From contig NZ_CP041040.1 in the NCBI RefSeq assembly GCF_006385575.1, positions 1,736,001-1,800,000 of the forward strand: a DNA stretch of 64,000 bases, written 5' to 3'. Source of the stretch: Microbacterium foliorum. GTDB lineage: Bacteria > Actinomycetota > Actinomycetes > Actinomycetales > Microbacteriaceae. The notes beneath the pieces were generated by a model that had not been told where the DNA came from, made no database searches, and saw only the letters and a list, made by a program, of their open reading frames with translations. Of this stretch, positions 37,401-47,284 are shown piece after piece; positions within the stretch are counted from its first letter, which is position 1; each line of letters opens with the position of its first letter. The position numbers and the translations under genes are program-made.

Positions 37401-40400
37401 CGACGCCATCGAGCGTCCGGCCGGCATCTCCGAGGCGGAGACGAGGGTCACCCTGACGCGTGGTGCGACCTCGACGGAGTACTCCTACACCGAAGCCGTC
37501 GACGAGCTGGATGCGACGGATCTCGCCGATGTCACGGGGATCTCCGTCGCGTTCCGCTCGGCGGATGGGACCCCGGCGATCCCCGCGAACGGAACCGGCA
37601 GCGTCTTGCTGACCTGGCAGTTGCGTGACGTGCTGAGGTCGGACCCCGCGCAACCGGTCACCGTGACCCCTGCCGGCGAATCAATTGTCAACGACGCCCA
37701 GGTGCAGCTCGAAAGCCCCGTCCTCGACGGCTGTGCCGACAATCAGTGCGGAACGGGCATCGCAGATGCCGGTGACGAGTTCGCCATCGTCGCCGCGAGC
37801 TACTCGATCGAGACCACCAAGACGATCACGCCCGAATCCGTCTACGAGGACGAATCGACCACCTACGTCACCGAACTAGGCGGTCGCCCCAACGGCACCG
37901 CGCGCACCACCTTCTTCGAGCTCACGGACAGCACGCCGACCTTCTGGAACACGATGGACTTCGCCGAAGCGGAGATCGCCGTGCCTGCCCCGGTGAACGA
38001 AGTCGCCATGGACGTGCTCATCGACGACGACGCGGGTCGAGACATCGAGTACGCCGAGGTCGCGGGTGCCATGGTCGCGACATGCAACGGCGCACCCGTG
38101 ACCGACGCCGCACCGTGCTGGGTGACCGGCGACTGGGTCGCGTCTCCGGCCCCGTCCACCGTGCAGCTCGATCCGCCGGCTGGCATCGACGCCGAGACGA
38201 TCGTCGGCGTGCGCTTCAGTGCACGTCAGGTCGACGCGAACGGCGTCGTCCAGCAGTGGGAGCGTCCTTTCAACCCGCAGCTCACGTTCTCGCTGACCAC
38301 CGAGCGACGCGAGTTCCTGCGCAGTGACCCCGATGTTCTCGTCTCGACCACGCGGCCCGATCTCGAGCCCAATCCGGGCGAGACCGAGCTGGGTGTCATC
38401 AGCGACGACGTGCAGTCCTTCAGCACAGCCCAGTTCGGCCCGGATCAGGTCTTCGAGCAGCAGGGCGAGGCGGCCGACTCCACCGTCGTGCTGCATCGCC
38501 CGAACACGGTCGAGGTCACCAAGACGCGTGGCTCGTCTGCTCTCGTCAGCGCATCCGGCACGATCCCCTACGTCATCACCGCCACGAACACCGGGCAGTG
38601 GGACATGACGGGCTTCGAGATCGTGGACCAGATCGAGGCGGATGCCGAAGGCTCGCTCCTCGTCGAGCCCACCCCGACGGCGTACACGTTCGCGCTCAGC
38701 GGATCGGGAGCCCCGGCCGGCGACCCCGGCTTCAGCGCCACACTGGATGAGACCACCGGAACTCTCACGATCTCTGCGCCCGACGACTTCGCCTTCGAGG
38801 CCGGTTGGACCCTGACGGTCAACGCGCCGCTGCGGTTCCGCGACGATCTCACCCCCGACACGACCGTCAGCAACACGGTCACCGTCACGTCCGACCGTCT
38901 GTTCGAGACCTGCCAGGGCACGACGGTGGTCGACGGCGCCGATCTCACGCCCAAGGACCCGGAGTCGAACACCGCGAGCTGCTCCGCCGACACCGAGGTC
39001 ACTCCGCTGGCCAGCGCGACGATCTCGGCGAAGAAGTACGTCAAGGGAGCGGCTGCAGGAGACCCGGCCACCACCGACGACGACCTCGGTGTGCTCAACG
39101 TCAGCGGTGACGCGGCGGCCTGCGATTCGACGCAGCCCGGCGTGGTCGACAACGGCTACTACTCGTTCCCCTGCGCTCCCGTCACCCGCCCGGGCGGGGA
39201 GGCGTCCTGGCGTGTCGACTTCACCAACAACGGCAACACCAGCGCCCGGGTGGTCGCGGCGGTCGACACCCTGCCGGTGGTCGGAGACCAAGGCGTCATC
39301 GTCGCTGCGGACCGCGGCTCCCAGTTCCCGGTGACGCTGTCGGGAACGCTCTCCGCCAACTTCGACTCCCTGCAGGACAGCGCCTACGCCTCGTACGGTG
39401 TGTACCTCTCGCCGGTCCAACTCAGCCAGTCCTGCAACGACAACGCGATCAAGGTGTTCACGGAGGATGCGGCGGCGGACCCTGCCTGTGACTTCCAATG
39501 GACGCTGGCGAGCGACACCACATCGGCCGAGACGCTGGCGGCCGCTCGCAGCATCCTGCTCGTGCTCGAGTACGACAATCCCGACGTGCTCTCGCCTGCT
39601 CCGGGTCTGCGCCCGGGAGAGACGCTGCGACTCGTCTATGAGACCCAGACGCCGTTCGTGCTCCCCGCAGCCTCCGCCGTGCCCTCGGGACTTCCTGTCG
39701 CGTACAACTCGTTCGCGACGGCATCCCGCTCGAACGCCACCGTCTCGCAGCCCGAGCGGGCCTCGCTCGTGGTCGAGCCGCAGAAGGTGGGCGTCGCTGC
39801 AGCCACGGGCCAGCTGCTCCTCGCCAAAGACGTGCAGGCGCCTGATTTCGCCACGGACATCGACCTGCCGGCGAGCTATCCGCTTCTGGTCACCTGCACA
39901 TCGGGCGGTGAAGAGGTGACGTTGCTGCGTGCCGACGGCAGTGATGCGAGTCGACCCTCGGTCGACGCCGATGGCACCGTGCTGCAGTACAACAGCGAGA
40001 CCGGGCCGGTGAACCTGCCGCTCTTCTCCACCTGCACCGTCGCCGAGGATCCGCTGATGCCCGGGGTGACCGTGACGGTGGATCCCGAAGACGGCGTGAC
40101 CGCTGATCGGGACTGGAGCGAGGAGCCGTCAATCTGGGATCCCTACAGCGGCGAACCCGAGCAGTCGGCGATCACCGTGACCAACGAGTACGAGGTCGGT
40201 GGCTTCTCCGTCACGAAGAGCGTCGACAACGGCGGCGCGTCCGACGAGAACGGCGACCCCGTCGTCTACACCCGCACATATTCGTTCGAGGCGAGCTGCA
40301 CTTACCTCGACCAGGAGGCGATCCCCGCTGCCGATCTGGAGTTCACCCTTCAGGATGGCGAGACCCGCACCTTCTCCGACCTGCCGGCAGGATCGGAGTG

Positions 40401-43400
40401 CGCGGTGACGGAGACCGACGACGGTGGTGCGGCACAGACCACCATCGTGCTCACGGAAGACGGAGAGGCCGGCGACGAGGAGGTCACCGACGAGGCGTCG
40501 TTCACGGTTCTTCCGTATGCCGAGGGATCTGCCGTGCTGACCGCTGTCGCCGTCGAGAACTCGTTCACCACCGGGGCCGTCGAGGTCACCAAGTCCGTCG
40601 CCGGAGCCGGGGGAGACCTCTGGGGCGACGCGACCTTCACCGTCGAGATGGTGTGCACACTCGAGGGCGTGAGCCCGAATACTGTGTACGTGAACTCGGC
40701 GACGCTCAGTCGAGACGACCCCACCTGGCTGGTCGAGGATCTTCCGACCGGTGCCGAGTGCACGGTGACGGAGACCGAAGACGGCGGCGCGAACTCGAGC
40801 ACGGGGCCGGTCACGGTCGTCGTCGGCGATGACCCGGCGACGCCGGTCGACGCAGACATCACGAACACGTTCACGGTCGGCGCGCTCGAAGTGCAGAAGC
40901 AGTTGGAGGGCATGCCGGCGGCCGAGCTCGAGCCTGCGACGCAGGACGAGTACGAGATCAGCCTCGCCTGCACACGAGACGTCAACGGCGTCGCAGCGGA
41001 CGTCGCGATCCCCGGCGGCTCGGCCCGGACCATCGTCGGTGCCGGCAGCGCCCTCTATCAGGGGCTTCCGACCGGAGCGGCCTGCACGGTCTCGGAGTCC
41101 GATGCAGGACACGCGACGACGACCACGATCAGCCCCACGCAGCCAGTCATCATCGGCGAAGGGGTGACACCGGTAGAGGTGTCGATCACGAACGATTTCG
41201 AGAACGGTTCGCTGTCGATCGAGAAGATCGTGAACGCCCCCGAGGGCTTCCCCGTGCCCGCCGAGTACACGGCGACGGTGACCTGCGACTGGTTCGGCAC
41301 CGACGTGCCCCTGGCCGATGACGGTGTCGTCACGCTCGTCCCCGGGGCGGCGCCCGTCGTCATCCCCGACGTCCCTGTCGGCTCGGTGTGCGCCGTCGCA
41401 GAAGACGACGCCGGCCAGACGTCGACCGTCGTGTCTCCTGACCCGATCACCGTGTCGGAGGCAGACCAGGTGGTCGCGGTGACCGTGGAGAACTCCTACG
41501 AATGGGCGGCGCTCGAAGTCGGCAAGATCGTCGAATCCGACAGCCCCTTCGTGCCCACCGGTTTCGAGTTCGATGTCGTGTGCACCTTCGGTGGAGACGT
41601 CGTGGTGGACGACACGTTCACGCTCGACGCCGGGGAGAGCGAAGTGATCTCGCCGATCCCCGCGCGATCGGAATGCACCGTCACCGAGACCGACGACCGG
41701 GGTGCTGACGAGACGATCACCTCGGCCGAGGTCGACGGGGCCGACGGAGAACTCGCACCGCAGATCGACCAGGCGACCCGGACGGTGGTGATCCCCGAGC
41801 TGCAGCCCGGAAGCGAGACGAGCGTCAACACCGTGACGTACACAAACCTGTACGACGCCACAGCGCTGCTTCTCGTGAAGGAGTTCGACGGCGGCGGAGC
41901 CGAGCAGTTCGGGTACGACGAGACCTTCACGTTCACCGTCGTCTGTCAACTCGCCGGCGAGACGGTGCTCTCGGCCTCGGTGGAGCTGAGCGCGGAGAAC
42001 GGCTGGACCTCGCCGATCACCGACGTGGTCCCCGGATCCGAGTGCACCGTCACCGAAGACCAGCTCAACGGGGCGGACGCCGTCGTGATCGAGCCCAACG
42101 ACGGCGAGAACACCTCGGTCGGGATCGGCGTCGTTCCCGTGACGGGCGGCCTCGTCACGGTGACCGCGACGAACTGGTACCTCAGCGGCTCACTCGAGGT
42201 GACCAAGACCCTCGCAGGCGACGGAGCGGCGAAGTTCGGCACCGCCGCATACGAGCTGCGACTCACGTGCGTCCGTGACGGCGAGATCGTGGACATCCCC
42301 GACGGGGGAGTGCGCATCGTCAGCGCCGATTCGCCGACGGCTCTGTGGGAGGGGCTGCCGACCGCATCCGAATGCCGCCTCACCGAGGTCGATGACGGCG
42401 GAGCCAGTTCCACGGAGATTCTGAACTCCGCAGGCGAGGTCGTCGCAGGCGACGGCGAGAGCTACTCGTTCACGGTGCAGACGGATCCTTCGATCCTGAG
42501 CGTGGAGGACCAGCCGCAACCGGGACTCGAGGTGCGGAACACCTTCGATCTCGCGCAGGTCACGGTATCGAAGTCAGTCGAAGACGGCGGCGCGGTCGCG
42601 CAGGATGGCGAACCCGTCGTATACGGGCCCTTCGAAGTCACCCTCGAATGCGTCTGGGATGAGCAGCAGGTCGAGGCACTCGAGCCCATGACCAGAACGA
42701 TCGCCGACGACGAGACGATCACCTGGACGGAACTCCCGCAGGGCGCCGAGTGCGCGGTCACGGAGACCGATTCGGCCGGCGCCGAGTACTCGACCCTGGT
42801 CGTGACGGAAGGCGGTCAGACGGGCGGGACGATCACGGGAACCACGGCGGAGCTCAGCCCGCTCCCCGACGTCGAGTCGCCGGAGCAGACATCGGTGGCG
42901 ATCACCAACGTGTTCACCACCGGCGAGCTCACCATCGCGAAGATCGTCGACGGCTCCGGCGCCGCAGGCGTCACTCGGCAATTCCCGGTGCGGGTGACCT
43001 GCGTGCTCATCGACCCCTCGCATCCCGAACCCGGACTCGTCGTTCACGACTCGACGTATGGGATCGGCGGACAGAGCCGGTCAACGGCACAGATCGACTC
43101 TCTGCCCTCAGGAAGTGAGTGCGTGATCAGCGAGACCGACACCGGCGGAGCGACCGAGACCATAATAACGGTAGACGGTCAGGAGGTGCCGGGAGCGTTT
43201 ACGACGGTCACGATCGCCGACCAGACCATCGGCATCGTCTTCACCAACACGTTCATCGCGCCTTTGCCCACCACCGGAATCGACGCTCGGGCAGCATCGC
43301 TCGCGATCGGCGTCGCAATCGCCGTACTCGGAGGCGGAGTGCTGCTGCTCATCTGGTCGCGACGACGTCGCCTCGGATGGCGGGCATCGCCCCTCACCTT

Positions 43401-43410
43401 CGAAGGGTGA
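34420..43410 (+). CDS. Giant LPXTG-anchored surface protein with DUF11/DUF5979-type repeats
   Basis: 2,996 residues. The N-terminal signal peptide (MQRRRRFLAGVTVIALATA to PAFA) leads into a long Thr/Asp-rich, Cys-poor region of DUF11-like Ig-fold modules (VEVTKTRGSSALVSASGTIP-type starts). About residues 1790-2930 hold nine or ten diverged DUF5979/SpaA-like modules. The C-terminus has LPTTG at 2949-2953, a hydrophobic helix and an Arg-rich stretch, the sorting signal for sortase attachment to peptidoglycan. An unusual tail of about 12 residues follows the arginines. No sortase gene is in the window. An adhesin or cell-surface filament role is likely. A shared dyad lies upstream. Confidence 0.88.
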   Translation: MQRRRRFLAGVTVIALATASLLFGAVPAFAVAAFSIQKTAVEAGPFGPGDAVTYQITVNCSSVNDPGCLNTVLSDELPQPLLFAPGANPVTVQINPPAGQPAGDYDLQVDTEGNSFTLTPGVDLAADPVVWPAGYSMTVTVNAIVDPATDGTWDGATVTNTATAVADNAPATPASADVVLDVDTTLESSIDKTVAPTSTLPAVAGEAVDWTITPGNASNQNVDTIVVQDPIVPPGDFDGYLDATGYDITPPEGTETTTTEYFVDGAWTTTAPEPISESEGIRVTFTGTFAPGATGEVVVNTVTTDAVTEIPDQTEVSIDNDASSTVIRDGESSDPTTDTAGVVIAQRLPDVSIEKSFTDSSLVSGQSSTASIVATVGSQNVQTLTVTEPTEGTATFAEQGVQFDGFGDGLEWPVAATSAEITYQYSDCADSTASTTTPDTLPEPTDGCTVDGFMIVYSAEGDGIVSGAYAAIPMDITALPTEEPVSSTNAVDTAVVNTGGQTGIDDAVAPFTIDPLTLDTSVTKSITPATVWGVPGTDADITLSGNVTPESTAGSERLVISDPQFPQVETAFWDSFTATEITDTDIPACTTLTVRYWQEPAGPWTDFPGATEVPGPETLWSYEIPTELQDDIGGIQLEYLPLDDVDCPDLLAPGFTVAAHIGVDVTEAVDEPQTFTNTAQSLVDNPDAGGEKTDDASDQVDVLPIDGGDGPDFLDKQWLQDDVPALSAEQRTARLLWSTQGLDLTSMTLTDISEEADPTDTAASVYDAWNLAAIDPITAATDPLIAGDIISEVSLYLDGTGWTDITDAACAEGCEGEFGGYTLSAEQSADALAVRIVISEGTDGQGVGSSYDRRPVDLEFRLRDTLRSDPSQAVLGNFHDYTYNTGERGLVDNVASAHGVNETTGVDSVDGANDTILIIDQPINATLTKTFDQDQLGLPSQDPPADPADYPLISATLVATNISAARVSGMVIEDPTAGEALADTVFDTLDLHDIDAIERPAGISEAETRVTLTRGATSTEYSYTEAVDELDATDLADVTGISVAFRSADGTPAIPANGTGSVLLTWQLRDVLRSDPAQPVTVTPAGESIVNDAQVQLESPVLDGCADNQCGTGIADAGDEFAIVAASYSIETTKTITPESVYEDESTTYVTELGGRPNGTARTTFFELTDSTPTFWNTMDFAEAEIAVPAPVNEVAMDVLIDDDAGRDIEYAEVAGAMVATCNGAPVTDAAPCWVTGDWVASPAPSTVQLDPPAGIDAETIVGVRFSARQVDANGVVQQWERPFNPQLTFSLTTERREFLRSDPDVLVSTTRPDLEPNPGETELGVISDDVQSFSTAQFGPDQVFEQQGEAADSTVVLHRPNTVEVTKTRGSSALVSASGTIPYVITATNTGQWDMTGFEIVDQIEADAEGSLLVEPTPTAYTFALSGSGAPAGDPGFSATLDETTGTLTISAPDDFAFEAGWTLTVNAPLRFRDDLTPDTTVSNTVTVTSDRLFETCQGTTVVDGADLTPKDPESNTASCSADTEVTPLASATISAKKYVKGAAAGDPATTDDDLGVLNVSGDAAACDSTQPGVVDNGYYSFPCAPVTRPGGEASWRVDFTNNGNTSARVVAAVDTLPVVGDQGVIVAADRGSQFPVTLSGTLSANFDSLQDSAYASYGVYLSPVQLSQSCNDNAIKVFTEDAAADPACDFQWTLASDTTSAETLAAARSILLVLEYDNPDVLSPAPGLRPGETLRLVYETQTPFVLPAASAVPSGLPVAYNSFATASRSNATVSQPERASLVVEPQKVGVAAATGQLLLAKDVQAPDFATDIDLPASYPLLVTCTSGGEEVTLLRADGSDASRPSVDADGTVLQYNSETGPVNLPLFSTCTVAEDPLMPGVTVTVDPEDGVTADRDWSEEPSIWDPYSGEPEQSAITVTNEYEVGGFSVTKSVDNGGASDENGDPVVYTRTYSFEASCTYLDQEAIPAADLEFTLQDGETRTFSDLPAGSECAVTETDDGGAAQTTIVLTEDGEAGDEEVTDEASFTVLPYAEGSAVLTAVAVENSFTTGAVEVTKSVAGAGGDLWGDATFTVEMVCTLEGVSPNTVYVNSATLSRDDPTWLVEDLPTGAECTVTETEDGGANSSTGPVTVVVGDDPATPVDADITNTFTVGALEVQKQLEGMPAAELEPATQDEYEISLACTRDVNGVAADVAIPGGSARTIVGAGSALYQGLPTGAACTVSESDAGHATTTTISPTQPVIIGEGVTPVEVSITNDFENGSLSIEKIVNAPEGFPVPAEYTATVTCDWFGTDVPLADDGVVTLVPGAAPVVIPDVPVGSVCAVAEDDAGQTSTVVSPDPITVSEADQVVAVTVENSYEWAALEVGKIVESDSPFVPTGFEFDVVCTFGGDVVVDDTFTLDAGESEVISPIPARSECTVTETDDRGADETITSAEVDGADGELAPQIDQATRTVVIPELQPGSETSVNTVTYTNLYDATALLLVKEFDGGGAEQFGYDETFTFTVVCQLAGETVLSASVELSAENGWTSPITDVVPGSECTVTEDQLNGADAVVIEPNDGENTSVGIGVVPVTGGLVTVTATNWYLSGSLEVTKTLAGDGAAKFGTAAYELRLTCVRDGEIVDIPDGGVRIVSADSPTALWEGLPTASECRLTEVDDGGASSTEILNSAGEVVAGDGESYSFTVQTDPSILSVEDQPQPGLEVRNTFDLAQVTVSKSVEDGGAVAQDGEPVVYGPFEVTLECVWDEQQVEALEPMTRTIADDETITWTELPQGAECAVTETDSAGAEYSTLVVTEGGQTGGTITGTTAELSPLPDVESPEQTSVAITNVFTTGELTIAKIVDGSGAAGVTRQFPVRVTCVLIDPSHPEPGLVVHDSTYGIGGQSRSTAQIDSLPSGSECVISETDTGGATETIITVDGQEVPGAFTTVTIADQTIGIVFTNTFIAPLPTTGIDARAASLAIGVAIAVLGGGVLLLIWSRRRRLGWRASPLTFEG
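40190..43250 (+). repeat. Tandem DUF5979-type protein modules
   Basis: About nine diverged modules of 95-115 codons, each with the pattern G[AS]LxVxK near the start, an internal Cys, and ECxVTExDxGGA near the end (for example GAVEVTKSVAG to ECTVTETEDGGA, GSLEVTKTLAG to ECRLTEVDDGGA, GELTIAKIVDG to ECVISETDTGGA). Each module has two conserved cysteines, and the K/E/D pattern suits intramolecular isopeptide bonds. Confidence 0.75.
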
Positions 43411-43498
43411 GGCCCCGATTGCGCAGGCGATTCACCGCCGAGAAAGTGGATCAGACGACCCCGCGCGATGCACGGGGCGCGACCCTCAGGAGGCGACG

Positions 43499-45373
43499 AT
43501 GGTGCACAACGGTGCGACGGACGCGATCAGGAAGCAGCAGCAATCACTGAAAGAGACACTGCCGTTTCACGACACGCGTGATTTCGAAGCGGCCGACCGT
43601 GGATTCCTCGGCACAATCACCCCTGCCGTTGTCCACGACGAGCAGGGCAACGTGGTGTGGGATGCGGACAGCTACGACTTCATCACTGGTGATGCTCCCG
43701 ACACGGTCAACCCGAGCTTGTGGCGTCAGTCGAGGCTTGTCTCGAAGCACGGACTGTTCGAGGTCGTGGAAGGTGTCTATCAGGCGCGCGGGCTCGACCT
43801 CTCGAACGTGAGCTTCATCGAATCGGAAACCGGGGTGATCGTGATCGATCCGCTCATCTCGAAAGAAACCGCCAAAGCAGCCCTCGACCTGTACCGAGAG
43901 CACCGTGGAGAGCGGCCGGTGGTCGCGGTCGTCTTCACGCACAGCCACATCGACCACTTCGGCGGCGTCCTCGGAATCGTCTCGAAAGAAGAGGTCGAAT
44001 CCGGCGCTGTGCAGATCATCGCACCCGAGGGAACGGTCGCGGAAGCAGTAGCCGAGAACGTCTACGCGGGAACGGCCATGGCCCGCCGCGCCGGATACAT
44101 GTATGGCGCAGCGCTCGAGCGCGGTCCTGAGGGAGCAGTCGGGGCAGGTCTCGGACAGACCACGTCGACTGGAAGGCCGGGAATTATCCCGCCGACGGTC
44201 CAGATCGCTCGCACGGGCGAGACGCACACCGTGGATGGACTGGATATTGAGTTTCAGATGGCACCCGGCACTGAGGCGCCGGCCGAAATGCACTTCCTCT
44301 TCCCGAAGTACCGGGCCCTGTGCATGGCGGAGAACGCCACTCACACTCTGCACAACCTGTTGACTCTGCGTGGCGCTCTCGTTCGCGATCCGCATGTTTG
44401 GTCTGAGTACCTGACCGAGGCGATCGATCGCTACGGCGACAGCGCCGACGTCCTGTTCACCTCGCACCACTGGCCGACATGGGGCAATGCCGAGATCGTG
44501 GAGTTCCTCAGTCTCCAGCGGGACCTCTATGCCTACCTCCATGACCAGACACTCCGGATGCTCAACCAGGGCATGACGGGCGCCGAGATCGCCGAGGAGA
44601 TCCAGCTACCTCCGATTCTTGAGAATTCTTGGCACGCGCGGGGCTACTACGGGAGTGTCAGCCACAATGTCAAGGCGATCTATCAGCGGTATATGGGTTG
44701 GTTCGACGGCAACCCAGCCCGGCTCTGGCCCCACCCGCCCAAATCCCTCAGCGAACGCTATGTGCAACTCGCCGGGGGACTCGATCGCATCACCGCTGCG
44801 GCCAGAGAGGCGTTCGACGCGGGAGACTTCCGCTGGGCAGCGACGCTGCTCGATCACGCGATCTTCACGGAGCCTGAGAATGCAGCTGTTCGAGAACTCT
44901 ACGCTGCGACGCTCGAGCAGCTCGCGTACGGAGCCGAGAACGGCACGTGGCGGAACTTCTTCATGTCGGGAGCGACAGAACTGCGAACGGGCAATTTCGG
45001 AACGCCTACGACGACCAGCGCACCTGAGATCCTTGCGCAGCTGACCGCGGAGCAGCTGTTCGATTCCGTCGCCATCTCGGTGGATGGACCCCGCGCTTGG
45101 GATTTCGATCTCGCGCTCGACTTCACATTGACAGACGAGGGCCGAAACTTCCGCGTGACGCTCCGCAATGGAGTGCTGGTGTACCTCGAGAAGGCAGCAG
45201 AAGCGTCATCTGCGCACGCAACGCTCTCATTGACGAAGCCGCGTCTGCTCGCCCTCGTAGCAGGGGACACAGACGGGCCCGGGGTGGAGATCTCTGGCGA
45301 TAAAACCACGTTTGGGACACTCGCGTCTGTTCTCACGGCGGGGGATCCGTCGTTCAACATCGTGACGCCTTGA
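43499..45373 (+). CDS. Alkyl sulfatase, metallo-beta-lactamase fold (SdsA-type)
   Basis: 624 residues. The metallo-beta-lactamase zinc motif THSHIDH is at 147-153, with further ligands in MAENATHTLHNL and LFTSHHWPTWG. A dimerisation domain (PPKSLSERYVQLAGG...) and a C-terminal SCP2-like substrate-binding domain (AEQLFDSVAISVDGPRAW) complete the SdsA1 architecture. These enzymes hydrolyse primary alkyl sulfates such as SDS to alcohol and sulfate. No export signal is seen, unlike SdsA1 of Pseudomonas. The start is ATG 43499 after CAGGAGG. Released sulfate could be handled by the SulP permeases, but that link is conjecture. Confidence 0.88.
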   Translation: MVHNGATDAIRKQQQSLKETLPFHDTRDFEAADRGFLGTITPAVVHDEQGNVVWDADSYDFITGDAPDTVNPSLWRQSRLVSKHGLFEVVEGVYQARGLDLSNVSFIESETGVIVIDPLISKETAKAALDLYREHRGERPVVAVVFTHSHIDHFGGVLGIVSKEEVESGAVQIIAPEGTVAEAVAENVYAGTAMARRAGYMYGAALERGPEGAVGAGLGQTTSTGRPGIIPPTVQIARTGETHTVDGLDIEFQMAPGTEAPAEMHFLFPKYRALCMAENATHTLHNLLTLRGALVRDPHVWSEYLTEAIDRYGDSADVLFTSHHWPTWGNAEIVEFLSLQRDLYAYLHDQTLRMLNQGMTGAEIAEEIQLPPILENSWHARGYYGSVSHNVKAIYQRYMGWFDGNPARLWPHPPKSLSERYVQLAGGLDRITAAAREAFDAGDFRWAATLLDHAIFTEPENAAVRELYAATLEQLAYGAENGTWRNFFMSGATELRTGNFGTPTTTSAPEILAQLTAEQLFDSVAISVDGPRAWDFDLALDFTLTDEGRNFRVTLRNGVLVYLEKAAEASSAHATLSLTKPRLLALVAGDTDGPGVEISGDKTTFGTLASVLTAGDPSFNIVTP

Positions 45374-45838
45374 CTCGGGAGAGGGTTCGACCAGCAGCCG
45401 CTCGCGCTGTTGGCTGGGCCAGAGTACATAGGAGGGTGTGAGCCGAGGGGGCGCGCGAATCGCAGGTGACAGCGATGGCTCTGGTTCGCTCATGCCATTG
45501 CCGCGTCCGAAACGCTCCTATCGGTCACGTGCTCGGGCTGGCGTAGAGCGACTTGCATCGACTGCTGCTGGACCGTGCGGGCGACAGAAACTGAGCCACG
45601 CCGCGCAGGTGGGGTTTGCGCCGATAGCTTGATCGCTCGCCACGCACTAGATAGGCATGGCTCGAACTTTCCCCTGGGCGCGTTAACGACCTTGAGAAGC
45701 GGGCTTGGACGGCACCTGTACGTTTCCGCTTCTGCGGCGGGTTTGCAGCCGCCCCGCACCAAGGATTCCGTATAAGGGAGAACGCTTGAGACGCACCATG
45801 GCCCTCGGCCCCGCGGAGCGAACAACCGAGGAGTTTCG
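45374..45838. other. Intergenic, no gene seen
   Basis: About 465 bases. A weak hairpin follows the alkylsulfatase stop (CCAGCAGC/GCTGTTGG, one mismatch, 45401-45423 region). Short frames on both strands are not convincing. The promoter of the next gene begins at the right edge. Confidence 0.5.
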
Positions 45839-45867
45839 TTGACGATTCATTGAACGGGTTCTAATGT
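45839..45867 (+). promoter_or_regulatory. Housekeeping-type promoter of the DUF1254 gene
   Basis: TTGACG, exactly 17 bases, TAATGT: a good sigma-70/SigA match, placing the transcript start near 45874. The ATG at 45914 has GAGGAG six bases upstream. Confidence 0.65.
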
Positions 45868-45913
45868 CGGCAGTATTGCGGGGCCGCATCTGGGATCAAT
45901 CGAGGAGTGACCG

Positions 45914-47284
45914 ATGAACGCAGGACACAAGGACGCCCAGCGTGACATCGCAGCGCGCGCGTACCATCGCCGCGCTGTCGAGGCGGCCGTGTGGGGCATA
46001 CCGGTGGTGAACTACGAGCTGATGCGCTCCACGATGGATCCGGCCGGTGACGCCGGGTTCCTGTACTGGTCGACGCTGTTGGATTGGCGTAACCAGACGT
46101 TGACGCCGAACCCGGACCTCATCTACTACATGGCGTTCATGGATCCGGGTACGGACGGGCCCATCGTGCTGGATATTCCTGCGGGGACAGACGAACACGT
46201 TCTGAATGGCAGTGTCTGCAACGTCTGGCAGGTGCCCTTGGAGGACGTCGGTCGGTTCGGCGCGGACGCCGGCGCAGGTGCGCGCTATCTCATCGTTCCG
46301 CCTGGGTATGAGGACGAGGTTCCCAACGGATATACGGTGCTCCGGTCCGACACCAGGCGCGTGTATGCGCTCTTGCGTTCGGTGCTGCCGGAATCGACTC
46401 AGGAGTCGCTCACGGCCGGTCTGGAGTACTGCAATCGGATCCGCATCTACCCGTTGTCCGACGCCTCCGCTCCACCGGAGACGCCGCGACGTGACCTTGC
46501 CGGTCAGCTGGTTGACACCCGGATCACATACGACCTCCGCTTCTGGGAAGCGCTGGATCGTGTGGTCCAAGCGGAGCCGTGGCTGGACAGAGATCGCCCC
46601 TTCGCCGAGATGCTCGCGTTCCTTGGAATCCGACGGGGGGAGGTGTTCGCCCCGTCGCCGGAGCAGGTGTCGCTTCTGGAAGGTGCGGTGCAGGAAGCGC
46701 ACGAGTTCCTCCGGCATGCGTATGAGAATGAGCCGCCGTTCACTGGCGGCAGCAACTGGTTCTTCCCGGCCGGAACGGACTTCGTCCGTGGCCAGGGCGA
46801 CAACTTCTCCGATGGGGAGGTGTACCCGTACACCGACCGTGGCGTGATCTATCACATGGCCTTCATCGGCCTGAAGCGCCTCGGAATCGGACAGTTCTAC
46901 CTCGTCGACGTGCGTGACGGCGACGGCGAGCTGTTCGATTCGTCGCGTGGGTACCGTCTCCGTGTGCCCGCCAACGTCCCTGTGTCGCAGTACTGGTCCG
47001 TGACGATGTACGACGGCGACGACCACACGTTCATCCGCGGTAACGACAAGTACTCGGTGTCGTCGCAGACCCCGGGACTCGCGGTAAATGACGACGGCAC
47101 CGTCGACGTCTACTTCGGGCCGGACGCGGAAAGCGGGCGGGACGCCAACACGATCAGAACCGGTGCGTCAGCGTCATTCGAGCTGATGTTCCGCTTCTAC
47201 GGCGTGGGCGCCGAGGTCATGCAGAAGCAGTGGTCGCTCCCTGATGTGGAGCGCTTGCACGACGGAGACAGGAGACAGGGATGA
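45914..47284 (+). CDS. DUF1254/DUF1214-domain protein
   Basis: 456 residues. The N-terminal DUF1254 domain starts AYHRRAVEAAVWGIPVVNYELMRSTM and includes NQTLTPNPDLIYYMAFMDPG. The C-terminal DUF1214 domain includes RVPANVPVSQYWSVTMYDGDDHTFIRGNDKYSVSSQTPGL and DGTVDVYFGP. This two-domain family is widespread and of unknown biochemical role. No signal peptide is seen. It has its own promoter and RBS, and sits just outside the recombinase island. Confidence 0.85.
   Translation: MNAGHKDAQRDIAARAYHRRAVEAAVWGIPVVNYELMRSTMDPAGDAGFLYWSTLLDWRNQTLTPNPDLIYYMAFMDPGTDGPIVLDIPAGTDEHVLNGSVCNVWQVPLEDVGRFGADAGAGARYLIVPPGYEDEVPNGYTVLRSDTRRVYALLRSVLPESTQESLTAGLEYCNRIRIYPLSDASAPPETPRRDLAGQLVDTRITYDLRFWEALDRVVQAEPWLDRDRPFAEMLAFLGIRRGEVFAPSPEQVSLLEGAVQEAHEFLRHAYENEPPFTGGSNWFFPAGTDFVRGQGDNFSDGEVYPYTDRGVIYHMAFIGLKRLGIGQFYLVDVRDGDGELFDSSRGYRLRVPANVPVSQYWSVTMYDGDDHTFIRGNDKYSVSSQTPGLAVNDDGTVDVYFGPDAESGRDANTIRTGASASFELMFRFYGVGAEVMQKQWSLPDVERLHDGDRRQG

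Noticed and set aside
35521..41949. Several 100-600-codon minus-strand frames opposite the surface-protein gene
   Set aside because: Shadows of the repetitive Thr/Asp/Val-rich coding sequence; compositions rich in Arg, Asp and Gly without domains.
45374..45838. tRNA-like T-loop (GGTTCGACC) after the alkylsulfatase
   Set aside because: No acceptor stem, anticodon arm or D-arm can be folded around it.
45914..47284. DUF1254 protein as toxin of the neighbouring ParS-like antitoxin genes
   Set aside because: Opposite strand, own promoter, and the family is not known as a toxin.
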